Shown here one piece after another: positions 8,025 to 16,700 of a stretch of 64,000 bases of DNA. Every line of letters begins with the position of its first letter. Position 1 is the stretch's first letter. Source of the DNA: Flavobacteriales bacterium (GTDB lineage Bacteria; Bacteroidota; Bacteroidia; Flavobacteriales; UA16); assembly GCA_028141885.1 (NCBI GenBank), contig JAOIQU010000001.1:24320-88319 (forward strand), read 5' to 3'. The position numbers and the translations under genes are program-made. The notes beneath the pieces were generated by a model, which saw only the letters and a program-made list of their open reading frames with translations, was not told the origin of the DNA and ran no database searches.

Positions 8025-9320
8025 TCAGTTCAACTGTTCCCCGTGTTGGGAGTCGTCGAGGCCGCGGGCTTCCTGCTTTGAGGTCACACGCATGGGAATG
8101 AGCGCATTGACCAATGCGAACAACGCGTAGCTCAACCCAAACGCCCCCACCGCCACTGCAGCGAGTGCAGCGAGGTGTTTCCCAAAGGTGTCAAACTCGC
8201 CCGACGTCAACCCGACCTCAGCGGCGAACACCCCCGTGAGCACCATGCCCACCATGCCCCCGACACCGTGGCTGGCGAACACATCGAGGGTGTCGTCCAC
8301 GCGTGCAGATTTGTGAAACAGGTCGATCGCCAGGTTGCTGACCAGTGCCGCAACAAAACCAATCAAGACGCTGTCCCCCAAGCTGACAAACCCGGCTGCA
8401 GGCGTGATGGCCACGAGACCCACCACCGCACCGATGCACGCACCGACGGCGGACATCTTGCGGTCGCGGAACCGGTCGAAGAAAATCCAGGTGATCATCG
8501 CCGTGGCCGACGCCAAGTTGGTGTTGGCAAACGCAAGGACCGCATCCGTGCTTGCGCTGAATGCTGAGCCCGCATTGAACCCAAACCACCCAAACCACAA
8601 CAACCCCGTGCCCAAAATCACAAACGGAATGTTGGCTGGCGTAAGGTCGTTGTCCATCCTCCGCCCCAGGAACAGCGCACCCGCCAAGGCGGCACACCCT
8701 GCAGACATGTGCACGACCGTTCCCCCAGCGAAATCAAGCACGCCCCACTGGCGCAACAGGCCTTCCGGGTGCCAAGTCATGTGACAAAGCGGCGGATACA
8801 CCACGAGCGCGAAGAGCACCATGAACAAGATGTACGCCCTGAAGCGAACCCGCCCCGCCATGCTCCCTGTAATCAGAGCAGGCGTGATGATGGCGAACTT
8901 CAATTGAAACAAGGCGAACAACAAAAACGGAATCGTGCCAGCGAAATCGGCATTGGGACTCAACCCCACACCCCGAAACGCCAGGAAGGTCCGCGGGTCG
9001 CCAATCACGCCCCCGAGGCTCTCGCCAAAGCACAAACTGAACCCCACAAGCACCCACAGTACGCTGATCACGCCGAGCGCCACAAAGCTTTGAAGCATCG
9101 TGGAAATGATGTGACGCTTGTCAACCATCCCCCCATAAAAGAAGGCCAAACCCGGCGTCATGAGCAACACGAACGCACTGGCCACCACCATCCACGCGGT
9201 GTCCCCTGCATTCAATTCGCCCAGCGCCGAGGCATCCGTGGCCGCGTCGTATGAGGTTCCCAAAAACCAAATGGCTGGCACCAACAGCGCCAACACCAAA
9301 AAATTGCTCTTTCGTCCCAT
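8025..9320 (-). CDS. amt: Ammonium transporter, Amt family
   Basis: 431 residues from ATG 9320; upstream in-frame starts would extend a non-membrane N-terminus. Eleven hydrophobic segments are visible. Diagnostic motifs are TPGLAFFYGG, the pore DFAGGTVVHMSAG with the first pore His, and FASHGVGGMVG with the second pore His. The family conducts NH4+/NH3 across the inner membrane for nitrogen assimilation. No GlnK/PII gene is adjacent, which is unusual because amt-glnK pairs are common. The C-terminal tail (KQEARGLDDSQHGEQLN) is hydrophilic and likely regulatory. Confidence 0.93.
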   Translation of the reverse strand: MGRKSNFLVLALLVPAIWFLGTSYDAATDASALGELNAGDTAWMVVASAFVLLMTPGLAFFYGGMVDKRHIISTMLQSFVALGVISVLWVLVGFSLCFGESLGGVIGDPRTFLAFRGVGLSPNADFAGTIPFLLFALFQLKFAIITPALITGSMAGRVRFRAYILFMVLFALVVYPPLCHMTWHPEGLLRQWGVLDFAGGTVVHMSAGCAALAGALFLGRRMDNDLTPANIPFVILGTGLLWFGWFGFNAGSAFSASTDAVLAFANTNLASATAMITWIFFDRFRDRKMSAVGACIGAVVGLVAITPAAGFVSLGDSVLIGFVAALVSNLAIDLFHKSARVDDTLDVFASHGVGGMVGMVLTGVFAAEVGLTSGEFDTFGKHLAALAAVAVGAFGLSYALFALVNALIPMRVTSKQEARGLDDSQHGEQLN

Positions 9321-9445
9321 GTCGTGGTTGTGAACGGCGAAACTATCTCTTCGCTCCAACATCCACAACTCGTGTCCTTTGGACAACAATCTAGAAATCA
9401 ACACCTAAGCCTCAACTCAACAGCAGGCAATCGCAGCGGCGAGAC

Positions 9446-9967
9446 TCAATCAAAAAACAGCCGATGCCCCACAGTGATGATCGCCACGGAGTCAAAACTG
9501 ATGCTGCCGTACGTCCCACCCTCCAAGGTGAAGTACCAATCGCTGCAGCGGAGGTTGTTGCGGGTTTTGCCCCTGCGCTGCAACCGTCGTTGCGCACGCT
9601 CGGAGAGGGTTCTCTCACACCTTTTGGTAGGGATGGACTGTTGGTAATAGACATGAAGAGGCCAAAGTCTCAAACCAAGGGTGCCTGAAGGACCTCCTGC
9701 AAAGCGCTGAATGCCCACGCCCACTTTTCCCGTCACAATGGTCGGAAAGGCCAGGCCCGCCTGAGCTTCGAGCACAAATCCCGAATCGGACACCTTTCGA
9801 ACTCCACCCAGCAACGACGCTCCAGGAAAAGGAAAGTCGGCAAAAGCCACGCCGAAGTTTGAGTCGAAATAAAACTCGACATCCGCGGAGGTCTTGCCGT
9901 CCTGGGCCTTGGCCTCACACGAAGTCGTCCACACCGCAAGCGCTACGAGAAGGGTTTTCCAAGCCAA
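9446..9967 (-). CDS. Small exported protein of unknown function
   Basis: 173 residues with a TTG start at 9967. The start is supported by a signal peptide that begins there (AWKTLLVALAVWTTSCEAKAQ) and by a TAACTTTG box 4 nt upstream. Glycine-rich amphipathic segments (VEFYFDSNFGVAFADFPFPG, GKVGVGIQRFAGG) and the final TVGHRLFFD suggest a small beta-barrel or lipocalin-like fold. The central stretch RCERTLSERAQRRLQRRGKTR is very basic. No family is recognised. Confidence 0.55.
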   Translation of the reverse strand: MAWKTLLVALAVWTTSCEAKAQDGKTSADVEFYFDSNFGVAFADFPFPGASLLGGVRKVSDSGFVLEAQAGLAFPTIVTGKVGVGIQRFAGGPSGTLGLRLWPLHVYYQQSIPTKRCERTLSERAQRRLQRRGKTRNNLRCSDWYFTLEGGTYGSISFDSVAIITVGHRLFFD

Positions 9968-9971
9968 GCCG

Positions 9972-9979
9972 CAAAGTTA
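9972..9979 (-). promoter_or_regulatory. Promoter -7 box TAACTTTG
   Basis: Exact TAnnTTTG match ending 4 nt before the TTG start at 9967. Confidence 0.45.
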
Positions 9980-9991
9980 AGTCGCCGAAAA

Positions 9992-10732
9992 TCAACCCTG
10001 TGAAGGCCGACCAAACAGCACATTTTCTCCCCTCACATCGAGGACTCCAAACCCCTTGTCCGCGAGGACCCGGAGCGCCGGCTTAGAACTCGAAGGCACC
10101 ATCCGCTCGTGGAATTCCAACACGATGAAACGCGTGCAATCCATCCAGTCGAGGTTGGCCTGAAACAAGGCCTCTTCTCCACCTTCGATGTCGAGCTTGA
10201 CCAAATCGATCGCCTCCCACCCCATGGCCTTTTGAATCCCTCCGATGGACAACGTCTCCACATCCGCCACCAAGTTGTCTGACGCCTCATCTCGGGTCAT
10301 GAACCCGTTGCTTCCAAAGCCTTCGTCGGTCAACCGAAGGTGGACGTGATCCGAGTGGTGAATCGCCTTTTGCGACAATGTGATGCCCTCCAAATAGGCA
10401 GTGTTTTTGCGGAAGGCTTCTGCGTTGTGGGGATGGGGCTCCACGGCATGGATTTGGGCTTCTGGAAACTGGCCTTTGAAGTAGAGCGACGCGAATCCCA
10501 CATTGGCCCCACCGTCCACAATTCGACGCACATCTGAAGGCCAGTCAAAATCGTACTCACGATGCAGGAACACCTGCGCAAAAGCGTGCACGTCCTGAAC
10601 GTCCCTTCTCAAATGGATCGGATTCTTGAAATCTGGAAGTCGAATCGAACTGGTTTTCAGGATGTTCAACCTGAAATACAGGAGACCTCCTCTCCAAGCG
10701 CCGTATCGCTGAATTAACAAAAGGAGGTACAT
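9992..10732 (-). CDS. FkbM-family SAM-dependent methyltransferase
   Basis: 246 residues from ATG 10732; a TTG three codons upstream is possible. IVDGGANVGFASLYF is the SAM-binding motif I of FkbM methyltransferases, followed by AVEPHPHNAEAF (motif II) and IDLVKLDIEGGEEALF (motif VI/catalytic region). The family methylates hydroxyls of sugars or polyketides, and in Bacteroidota it usually acts on surface polysaccharide. The start lies 20 bp from attL, so phage insertion separated this gene from the tRNA-Arg it originally followed. A TACCTTGC box lies 5 nt before the ATG, so its promoter seems to survive on the host side. Confidence 0.85.
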   Translation of the reverse strand: MYLLLLIQRYGAWRGGLLYFRLNILKTSSIRLPDFKNPIHLRRDVQDVHAFAQVFLHREYDFDWPSDVRRIVDGGANVGFASLYFKGQFPEAQIHAVEPHPHNAEAFRKNTAYLEGITLSQKAIHHSDHVHLRLTDEGFGSNGFMTRDEASDNLVADVETLSIGGIQKAMGWEAIDLVKLDIEGGEEALFQANLDWMDCTRFIVLEFHERMVPSSSKPALRVLADKGFGVLDVRGENVLFGRPSQG

Positions 10733-10737
10733 GCCGC

Positions 10738-10745
10738 GCAAGGTA
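10738..10745 (-). promoter_or_regulatory. Promoter -7 box TACCTTGC before the FkbM gene
   Basis: TAnnTTnG-type box 5 nt before ATG 10732, just outside attL. Confidence 0.35.
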
Positions 10746-10752
10746 GCGCAAC

Positions 10753-10807
10753 AAAAAACCCGCCACCAAAGGGAAGCGGGTTTTGGGGAAAAGCGATCCC
10801 ACAGGGA
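10753..10807. repeat. attL
   Basis: Imperfect copy of 37668-37723. It holds the hairpin AAAACCCG...CGGGTTTT (the host's original tRNA-Arg terminator, 10755-10784) and 13 bases of the tRNA 3' end (GATCCCACAGGGA, 10795-10807). Right of this the tRNA match stops, marking the host-phage junction. Confidence 0.85.
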
Positions 10808-10864
10808 TTGTACTTTTTCGCAAACAAACCCAGTGATGACGGGCGTTTTCAGTTATCAACACAA

Positions 10865-10891
10865 AAATGGGGGCCAAAATGGGGGCCACTT
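10865..10891. repeat. Putative integrase arm site, left
   Basis: 27-bp perfect direct repeat of 37537-37563, containing two GGGGGCC blocks 12 bp apart. A third GGGGCCAAA block is at 10901. It lies 57 bp inside attL, where arm-type sites of tyrosine integrases are expected. Confidence 0.55.
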
Positions 10892-10912
10892 GCCAAAAGT
10901 GGGGCCAAACGG

Positions 10913-10954
10913 TTGACGCCGTTAACCTCCCCTCACCCACTGACGGTGACATTG
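10913..10954 (+). promoter_or_regulatory. Prophage promoter module, copy A
   Basis: TTGACGCCGTTAACC (10913-10927), 21-nt spacer, ACATTG (10949-10954), then 4 nt to the GTG start at 10959. The hexamer is the loop of a perfect inverted repeat (ACGGTG/CACCGT, 10943-10948 and 10955-10960). Confidence 0.65.
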
Positions 10955-10958
10955 CACC

Positions 10959-11426
10959 GTGACTGAAAAACCGCCAAAGGGAAAACGTCGCCTCCGTGAC
11001 ACACGCATTGGGCAATGGCTCAAAGAAAAAGCCCCCGACGTTTTGGACGTCGTGGGCGATGTGTTGCCTGACAACGGCGTTTTGGGGATCGTGAAAAACA
11101 TGGTCGACAAATCGCCATCGCTGACGGTTGATCAACGAATTGAAATTGAACGCCTGATCAGTCAGGAACGGCAAACCACCGAAATGGAAATGTCGAAACG
11201 GTGGGCCTCTGACATGTCGTCGGATTCATGGTTGGCCAAACACACGCGACCACTCATTGTGTTGTCGTTGGTGGCCACCCTGTTTGTGTTCATCGTGTTG
11301 GATTCCATTGACATCGCTTTTGAGGTGCGTGAATCCTGGATCAGCTTGTTTGAATTGCTGATCGTCACCGCCGTTGGTGGGTACTTCACCCTCCGTTCCG
11401 TGTTCGACAAACGACAAATCAAATGA
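10959..11426 (+). CDS. Holin-like membrane protein (GTA_holin_3TM-like)
   Basis: 155 residues with GTG start at 10959, set by promoter module A. A basic N-terminus (KPPKGKRRLRDTR) and an amphipathic region rich in Glu/Arg (DQRIEIERLISQERQ) precede SSDSWLAKHTRPLIVLSLVA and two transmembrane segments (residues ~97-115 and ~128-145). This layout matches the 3TM holin family seen in gene-transfer agents and many phages. The likely role is membrane permeabilisation at lysis. However, it lies on the opposite strand from the endolysin, next to attL, so a lysogenic conversion role is also possible. Its stop overlaps the next start (ATGA). Confidence 0.55.
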   Translation: MTEKPPKGKRRLRDTRIGQWLKEKAPDVLDVVGDVLPDNGVLGIVKNMVDKSPSLTVDQRIEIERLISQERQTTEMEMSKRWASDMSSDSWLAKHTRPLIVLSLVATLFVFIVLDSIDIAFEVRESWISLFELLIVTAVGGYFTLRSVFDKRQIK

Positions 11427-12442
11427 GTTCACGCAACCTTTCCCCGTCCTGGGCATACGTCCACGACATGATCAAGCGATTCCCCAACACGCCATCCATG
11501 ACGTTGGCCAAAAAAATCATGGGTGAATCACCTGAAATGTTCACCTCCATCGAGGCGGCCCGATCGGCCATCAGGTATTTCCGTGGTGCGGTTGGCTCAC
11601 GCCATCGCAAACACGCCGACAAAACGTTGGTCCGTGAGTTTGATGAATCGTTGTTCAACCCTTTTGGGTTGCCCACCTCTGACGAATCAGAGTTCATCCC
11701 TTTCATCCTTCCATCCGATTGCCAACGGGTGTTGGGCCTGTTTGACATTCACGTGCCATTCCACTCCATCGACGCCCTGACGGCGGCAATTGAATTTGGG
11801 TTGGACAAACGCGTGGACACCATTTTCATCGGTGGTGACTTGATTGATTTTTACTCCCTGTCATCGTTTGAGAAGGACCCCCGCCGTCGATCATTCCGTG
11901 AGGAAATCGACGCCGCCAAAAATGTGTTGGAGGTGTTGCGACGTGAGTTCCCTGACGCCCTGATGTTTTACCAATTGGGCAACCATGAGGAACGGTTTGA
12001 ACGGTACATGAGGGTCAAGGCACCTGAGTTGTTGGACATGGACCAATGGCGCCTCAGCGAAATCCTGGGGTGTGATCAACTCGGCATTGAGGTGATCGAT
12101 GGCAAGCGGGTGGCCAAATTGGGGCAACTCAACATCCTTCATGGCCATGAGTTTGGCCGTGGTGGTGCGTCATCATCAGTCAACCCCGCGCGTGGGTTGT
12201 TCAACCGCGCGAAATCATCGGCCATTTGTGGCCATCATCATCAAACCTCGGAACACGTTGAACCCAACCTCAACGGTGATTTGATCAACACGTGGTCGGT
12301 GGGATGCCTTTGTGAGTTGTCGCCCGATTACCGCCCGATCAACCGTTGGAACCACGGTGTCATTTTCATTGAATGCGACCATGACAACGACGGATGGGTG
12401 ACGGTCGACAACCGCCGCATCATCAACGGTTCCATCACTTAA
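11423..12442 (+). CDS. Phage metallophosphoesterase
   Basis: 339 residues. Calcineurin-like motifs appear in order: FDIHVPFHS (DxH), FIGGDLIDF (GD), QLGNHEERFERY (GNHE), LHGHEFGRG and AICGHHHQTSEH (GHxH). The first ~95 residues resemble a small helical DNA-binding or adaptor domain (TPSMTLAKKIMGESPEMFTS). Family members hydrolyse phosphomonoesters or diesters and some act on DNA ends. Phage copies are common but functionally undefined. It is translationally coupled to the holin-like gene and followed after 9 bp by a small membrane protein gene. Confidence 0.8.
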   Translation: MSSRNLSPSWAYVHDMIKRFPNTPSMTLAKKIMGESPEMFTSIEAARSAIRYFRGAVGSRHRKHADKTLVREFDESLFNPFGLPTSDESEFIPFILPSDCQRVLGLFDIHVPFHSIDALTAAIEFGLDKRVDTIFIGGDLIDFYSLSSFEKDPRRRSFREEIDAAKNVLEVLRREFPDALMFYQLGNHEERFERYMRVKAPELLDMDQWRLSEILGCDQLGIEVIDGKRVAKLGQLNILHGHEFGRGGASSSVNPARGLFNRAKSSAICGHHHQTSEHVEPNLNGDLINTWSVGCLCELSPDYRPINRWNHGVIFIECDHDNDGWVTVDNRRIINGSIT

Positions 12443-12451
12443 CCAAACATC

Positions 12452-12691
12452 ATGATCACGATTTGGAATTGGCTTTTGTCACGCGACCTGGCGACGACCC
12501 GTTTGTTGGGCATCGCCGCCGTCATCCTCAATCACGTCGGCTTTTGCGCCGCGAAAAACCCTGACGGCACGTCATGGGAATTGTGGGTGGGTGCGATCAT
12601 TTACGTCGTCAGTGTGGTGGCCATCGTTGCCCTGATCATTGCGGCCACGTCAGACCGCCTCAAACGCGCTCAGGACGGCTCAAATGCCTGA
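12452..12691 (+). CDS. Small two-helix membrane protein
   Basis: 79 residues with two hydrophobic segments (RLLGIAAVILNHVGFCAA and WVGAIIYVVSVVAIVALIIA) and a short basic tail. No family recognised. It is the last gene of the attL-proximal three-gene cassette, and its end overlaps the convergent VRR-NUC gene by 12 bp. A membrane partner for the holin-like or phosphoesterase protein is plausible. Confidence 0.6.
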   Translation: MITIWNWLLSRDLATTRLLGIAAVILNHVGFCAAKNPDGTSWELWVGAIIYVVSVVAIVALIIAATSDRLKRAQDGSNA

Positions 12692-13081
12692 CGACGGCGT
12701 GGTGCCCAGGTACTCGGTCAACACCTCTTTGGCGGCCTCAAAACCTTTGGCCACGACGGCACGGTAACCACGGGCCTCCAATGCCGCGATCCACTCACGT
12801 TGTGAGGCGCTGACGCGCCCACCTTTTTCCTTTTTCAGTTCGATGGCAAGGCCGTGCCACCTCCCACGCGGTTCGTACACGAACACGTCAGGGAATCCGC
12901 GTTTGTAACCTGAGGCCTTTAATCGTTTCGCTTCCCTCATTGACGTCCTGGCGCCGCCTGCTGAGGCACACCACAACACGTCGGGCCATGCGTCATCAAT
13001 GAACCGCGCCAACCGACATTGGATGTCGTGTTCACTGCCTTCGCCGTGACGGTTGTTTTTGGTGGCCTTTTTACGCGCCAA
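12680..13081 (-). CDS. VRR-NUC domain nuclease
   Basis: 133 residues. The PD-(D/E)xK core is GYKRGFPDVFVYEPRG then LAIELKKEKGGRVS, with FPD giving the metal Asp and ELK the Glu/Lys. SxxQREWIAALEARGYRAVV follows as in VRR-NUC proteins. The family includes phage and restriction-associated structure-specific nucleases. It ends the leftward lysis operon, overlapping the amidase start by 11 bp, and converges with the attL cassette. A role in Holliday-junction or host DNA processing is possible. Confidence 0.85.
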   Translation of the reverse strand: MARKKATKNNRHGEGSEHDIQCRLARFIDDAWPDVLWCASAGGARTSMREAKRLKASGYKRGFPDVFVYEPRGRWHGLAIELKKEKGGRVSASQREWIAALEARGYRAVVAKGFEAAKEVLTEYLGTTPSSGI

Positions 13082-13505
13082 CTCGCCTTGTGAATGTTGG
13101 ACCCCATTTGTCGATCACATCGAATGATGGGCATGCCTTTGCGGCAAACTCATTGTGTCCATGCACGGTCAGGTCGTCACCGTACACCACCCTCAGCACA
13201 TCGACCAATTCAAAAAATGACGCCTCCTGAATGGGCGTCATTGTGTCGCATGGCTCACCGTTTTCCAACCCTCCGACGTACACGACACCGATGGAATCGT
13301 TGTGACCTTTTGTGTGGGCGCCTTTGCGCCACACGGGCCGTCCACGTTCGACGGTTCCACAACCGTCGTTGAGGATGATGAAATGGTAACCGATGTCCGA
13401 CCAATTGCGTGGTGGTGAGGTGTGCCACTCCCTGATCGTGTCCGTGGTCACGTGGTGGCCTCTTTCGGTGGCCGTGCAATGAACAACGATTTTTGTGGGC
13501 CTCAT
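13071..13505 (-). CDS. Endolysin: N-acetylmuramoyl-L-alanine amidase (Amidase_2, T7 lysozyme-like)
   Basis: 144 residues from ATG 13505, which overlaps the upstream stop. KIVVHCTATERGH carries the first zinc His, GYHFIILNDG the conserved strand, and VHGHNEFAAKACPSFDV the second His and the Cys ligand seen in T7 lysozyme. It cleaves the bond between muramic acid and the peptide stem at lysis. No signal peptide is present, so it needs a holin. Partners could be the 59-residue XhlA-like protein just upstream or the holin-like protein at attL. Confidence 0.9.
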   Translation of the reverse strand: MRPTKIVVHCTATERGHHVTTDTIREWHTSPPRNWSDIGYHFIILNDGCGTVERGRPVWRKGAHTKGHNDSIGVVYVGGLENGEPCDTMTPIQEASFFELVDVLRVVYGDDLTVHGHNEFAAKACPSFDVIDKWGPTFTRRVGA

Positions 13506-13681
13506 TGGACCAACTGTTTCAACCACAACCCCAACGCCAGGAAAAACGCGCCCACGCCTGACCACCATTTTTTTTTGAGGCCTTCGATGTCCTCATCATG
13601 TGATCGGATCGTGTCGGTGGCGCCTTCCAATTTGGCTTCGACGCGGGCCAATGTTGTGATGATTTGGTCCAACTTATCCAT
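13502..13681 (-). CDS. XhlA-like small coiled-coil/TM protein
   Basis: 59 residues. An N-terminal heptad-type helix (DQIITTLARVEAKLEGATDT) is followed by KKKWWSGVGAFFLALGLWLK, a single transmembrane helix. This is the layout of hemolysin XhlA proteins, which assist phage lysis. It starts 5 nt after the -7-like hexamer of promoter module B and its stop overlaps the amidase ATG (ATGA). It is the first gene of the lysis operon. Confidence 0.75.
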   Translation of the reverse strand: MDKLDQIITTLARVEAKLEGATDTIRSHDEDIEGLKKKWWSGVGAFFLALGLWLKQLVQ

Positions 13682-13686
13682 CGGCC

Positions 13687-13728
13687 CAAATTCCCACCCT
13701 CAGTGCGGGTCGAGGTTAACGCGGGCAA
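13687..13728 (-). promoter_or_regulatory. Prophage promoter module, copy B
   Basis: Minus strand: TTGCCCGCGTTAACC (13728-13714), 21 nt, AATTTG (13692-13687), 5 nt, ATG 13681. It drives the XhlA-like/amidase/VRR-NUC operon. Confidence 0.65.
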
Positions 13729-13739
13729 CTTTCACGTCA

Positions 13740-16700
13740 TCACTGACCTGACAGGGCAAATGTGAATGGCGTGATCGCTGAGGACACGTTCACGCCCGCA
13801 CGGCTGATCATGATGAACACCAATGAACCCGCCCTCAATGTCAGGTTCCTCACGTTGATGTCGGTGTTCAATGGAACCCCCGATGTGCTTGGCGTCACAG
13901 TCACATTGCCAATTCGTGTGATGGACAATGCCGTTGATGAATTGTTTGGGCGTAAGGCATTGAACATGTCAATGGTGATGGCGTCACGCGAGGCGGGGAT
14001 GACTGATCCCAACAATGACAATTCCGTCATGGCCGTTGGAATGATGATCCCACAATTGGCGTTGGCCACGGGAATTGTTGCGGCATTTGATCTGAGGTTC
14101 AACGTCCAATCCGATGCGGCCCAACCACCAACCAGGTTGCCGATGTAGCGGCCACCCGCTTTTGTGAGGTTTGCCGTCAATGAGTGATTGGCCAATGACA
14201 CGCGATCACTCGATGACACTGTGGTGAATGACAGACCCCCCGACCCATCAGTGGTCAGCGCCTGGCCTGCCGTGCCATCAGCGATGTCATCGAATTGCCC
14301 ATTTGTGTCAAGCAAAACCAAACGCGATTCCGTTGGTGCTGATGGCAAGTTTCGGAACCGTTCATTGATCGTTGAAACATCGCGCCTGACAACGCCCATC
14401 CGACTGTTGAGGCGTCGGATTGGCTTGAATGATGTGTCATTGGTTGATCCCTGACCTGGGCCGATGATGGAACCACTTTGGGTTCCCTTGTAACCGACCC
14501 CAACAGGTTCATCAGGTATGCCACCCTCCCAATCAAAGTTGGAAACGCTTTCCATCAACACGGCCTCAACGATGGCCACGCCCGTCCCTGCGGTGTACGT
14601 CAACGTCATGGGAACCAAAAAATCTTCCTGGTCGTTTGTGGTCGTGCAATTGTGGTGAATCACGTTTGACATGGTCAACGGGAAATCCGTTTGTGACTGC
14701 GTTTGTTGTTGCACGATTTCACCGCGCTGAACGCACTGTGGCGTCCGTCTCATTGACAGTTGTTCGGCACACACCACCGTCAACAAATTGTTGTCGTCCA
14801 TGTAATCATCGACGGTGTCCGTGATCGAGTACCACCCTTGATCCTCGACCTCCAAAAACATGATCCCACTTTGGGCGAACTGCCACGGCAAAAAATACGG
14901 GTGACCGTCTGAGTTGGGTTGATTTCCCAGTGCGGATGATTGAATGACCGTGTCGCCCAAATCCAGGATTTCGGTGTTTTGTTTCCAGTCAGCGAAATAC
15001 GTGAAATCGGCGTCGTCACTTTGGGCGCCGATGCCCACCTGGAAATCGGCAACGTAATCGCCAGGGACGTTTTCAAAGTTGGGCGAAATGTCAGCGTTGT
15101 TGTGATCGTACTGAACCGCGAAACCTGCTTGAAAAATCTTTCCCAACTGAGGGTGCGTCTGACTGACCTGGCCACCATGCCTGACAACGATTCGATCCAC
15201 ACCGATCGTGACGCCCGTGTACGATGACTGAGTGTCGGGCAATGGCGCCGTTTCAATGTTGAACTCATGTTGGACACCCAATTGTTGCGTGAGGTTGATT
15301 TGGTAATCGTGGCGGTCCTCAGTTTCATGCGTGAACACGTGCAACCCTCCAACGTACGAATTGCCGTTGGAGTGGTCCAACACTGCGGCGGGTGGGTTCG
15401 ATGATGTCCACGGAATGATCAGGTCGTAAAAACCCTCGTCGTTTTGCCATTGGGCATCAGGGACGGTCAGTTCAAAACCTCCAAACTGCGGATTTCCAAT
15501 GTTGAACGATCCATCAGGTTGCACCCCACCTGGCATGTCAATTTGGAGTGTGTCGCCCGTGGCGTACTGGCTGACGTAATAAAGGCCGCCCACCTGGATT
15601 TTCAACCTCAGGACGATCCTGGCGCCGATCCTGTCGAATCCGTGATCATTGTACGCGGTTCCCGTCAACGCCGACCCAAATTCGTTCACCAATTTGTCCG
15701 AATCGTAACGGCCCAACAGTTGCAACGTTTTGGATGCGTCAACAACGATTTCAGGATCAACGAATGTCGGCCCACCACTGGATGGGTAATCAATGTAAAA
15801 TTGATTCACAGGGCCAACGACGCCCAATTGCCCCGCGTACAAATGCGTCAGCGCCGTGCGCCTGACGGGCAACAAATACGAGTTGGACCAACCCAACCCC
15901 AACGCGTGTTCGTCCTCGATGTCAAATCGAAAATCGACGTCCTCAGTTGTGGCGCGATCGACCCTGACACCGTTTTCCAAAACCGTGGAAATCGATTCGC
16001 TTTCCACGATCGTGCGTGTCCATTTGTTCAACCTCAGGGTGTGACTCCAATTGTACGCGTTCACAGGGATGAACGAAAATTGAAAGTTGGCCAGGAACAA
16101 CCGTGTCCCGAATGCGTTGGTGATGTTTTCCAACACGTCGAAACACGACGAAAATTTGGGTGGCAAGTACGCGCGGCGCCCAAATTCATCCTCATCGCCT
16201 GTTTCAAACTTGCCAAAGGCCTGGGCCTTGACAAACGTTCGTTCCATGACGGAAACGGGGAATGGATCACCCTGGGTGTTGGTCCAGTTGTCGCCACCAT
16301 TTACCATTTCCTCATTGTACACATCGACCACCTCTGACATTTGAAATTCACCGCCCATCCAAAAATCGATGGTCGGGATTTTGTTGAGGCACCTGGCGGC
16401 ATGCTCGGCCAAACTCAATCGTCCTTTGTACGGGTTGCCGTCGTCCTCGTTCCTGTACTCGATTTGCCTGAGGCGGTTGAGGCCACATGAGGCCGTCAGA
16501 GTGAGTAAATACGGATCATCTTGGGTTTCCCACTCCAATGCCTCATGGACCAATGGACCGACCCAATACGGCGTCCAATTGGCGCCGCCCGTGTCCATGT
16601 ACACCGCCAACGCAAACCGCGCGTCATTGGATTGTTTGATCACCTGTTGGATCAAACTCATTTTGGGTTCGGTCAGGATGAACGTGGTTTTCACTTTGGA

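Noticed and set aside
10853..10861. DnaA box-like TTATCAACA near attL
   Set aside because: Single 8/9 match with no cluster; chance is likely, although the phage has a DnaA-IV protein.
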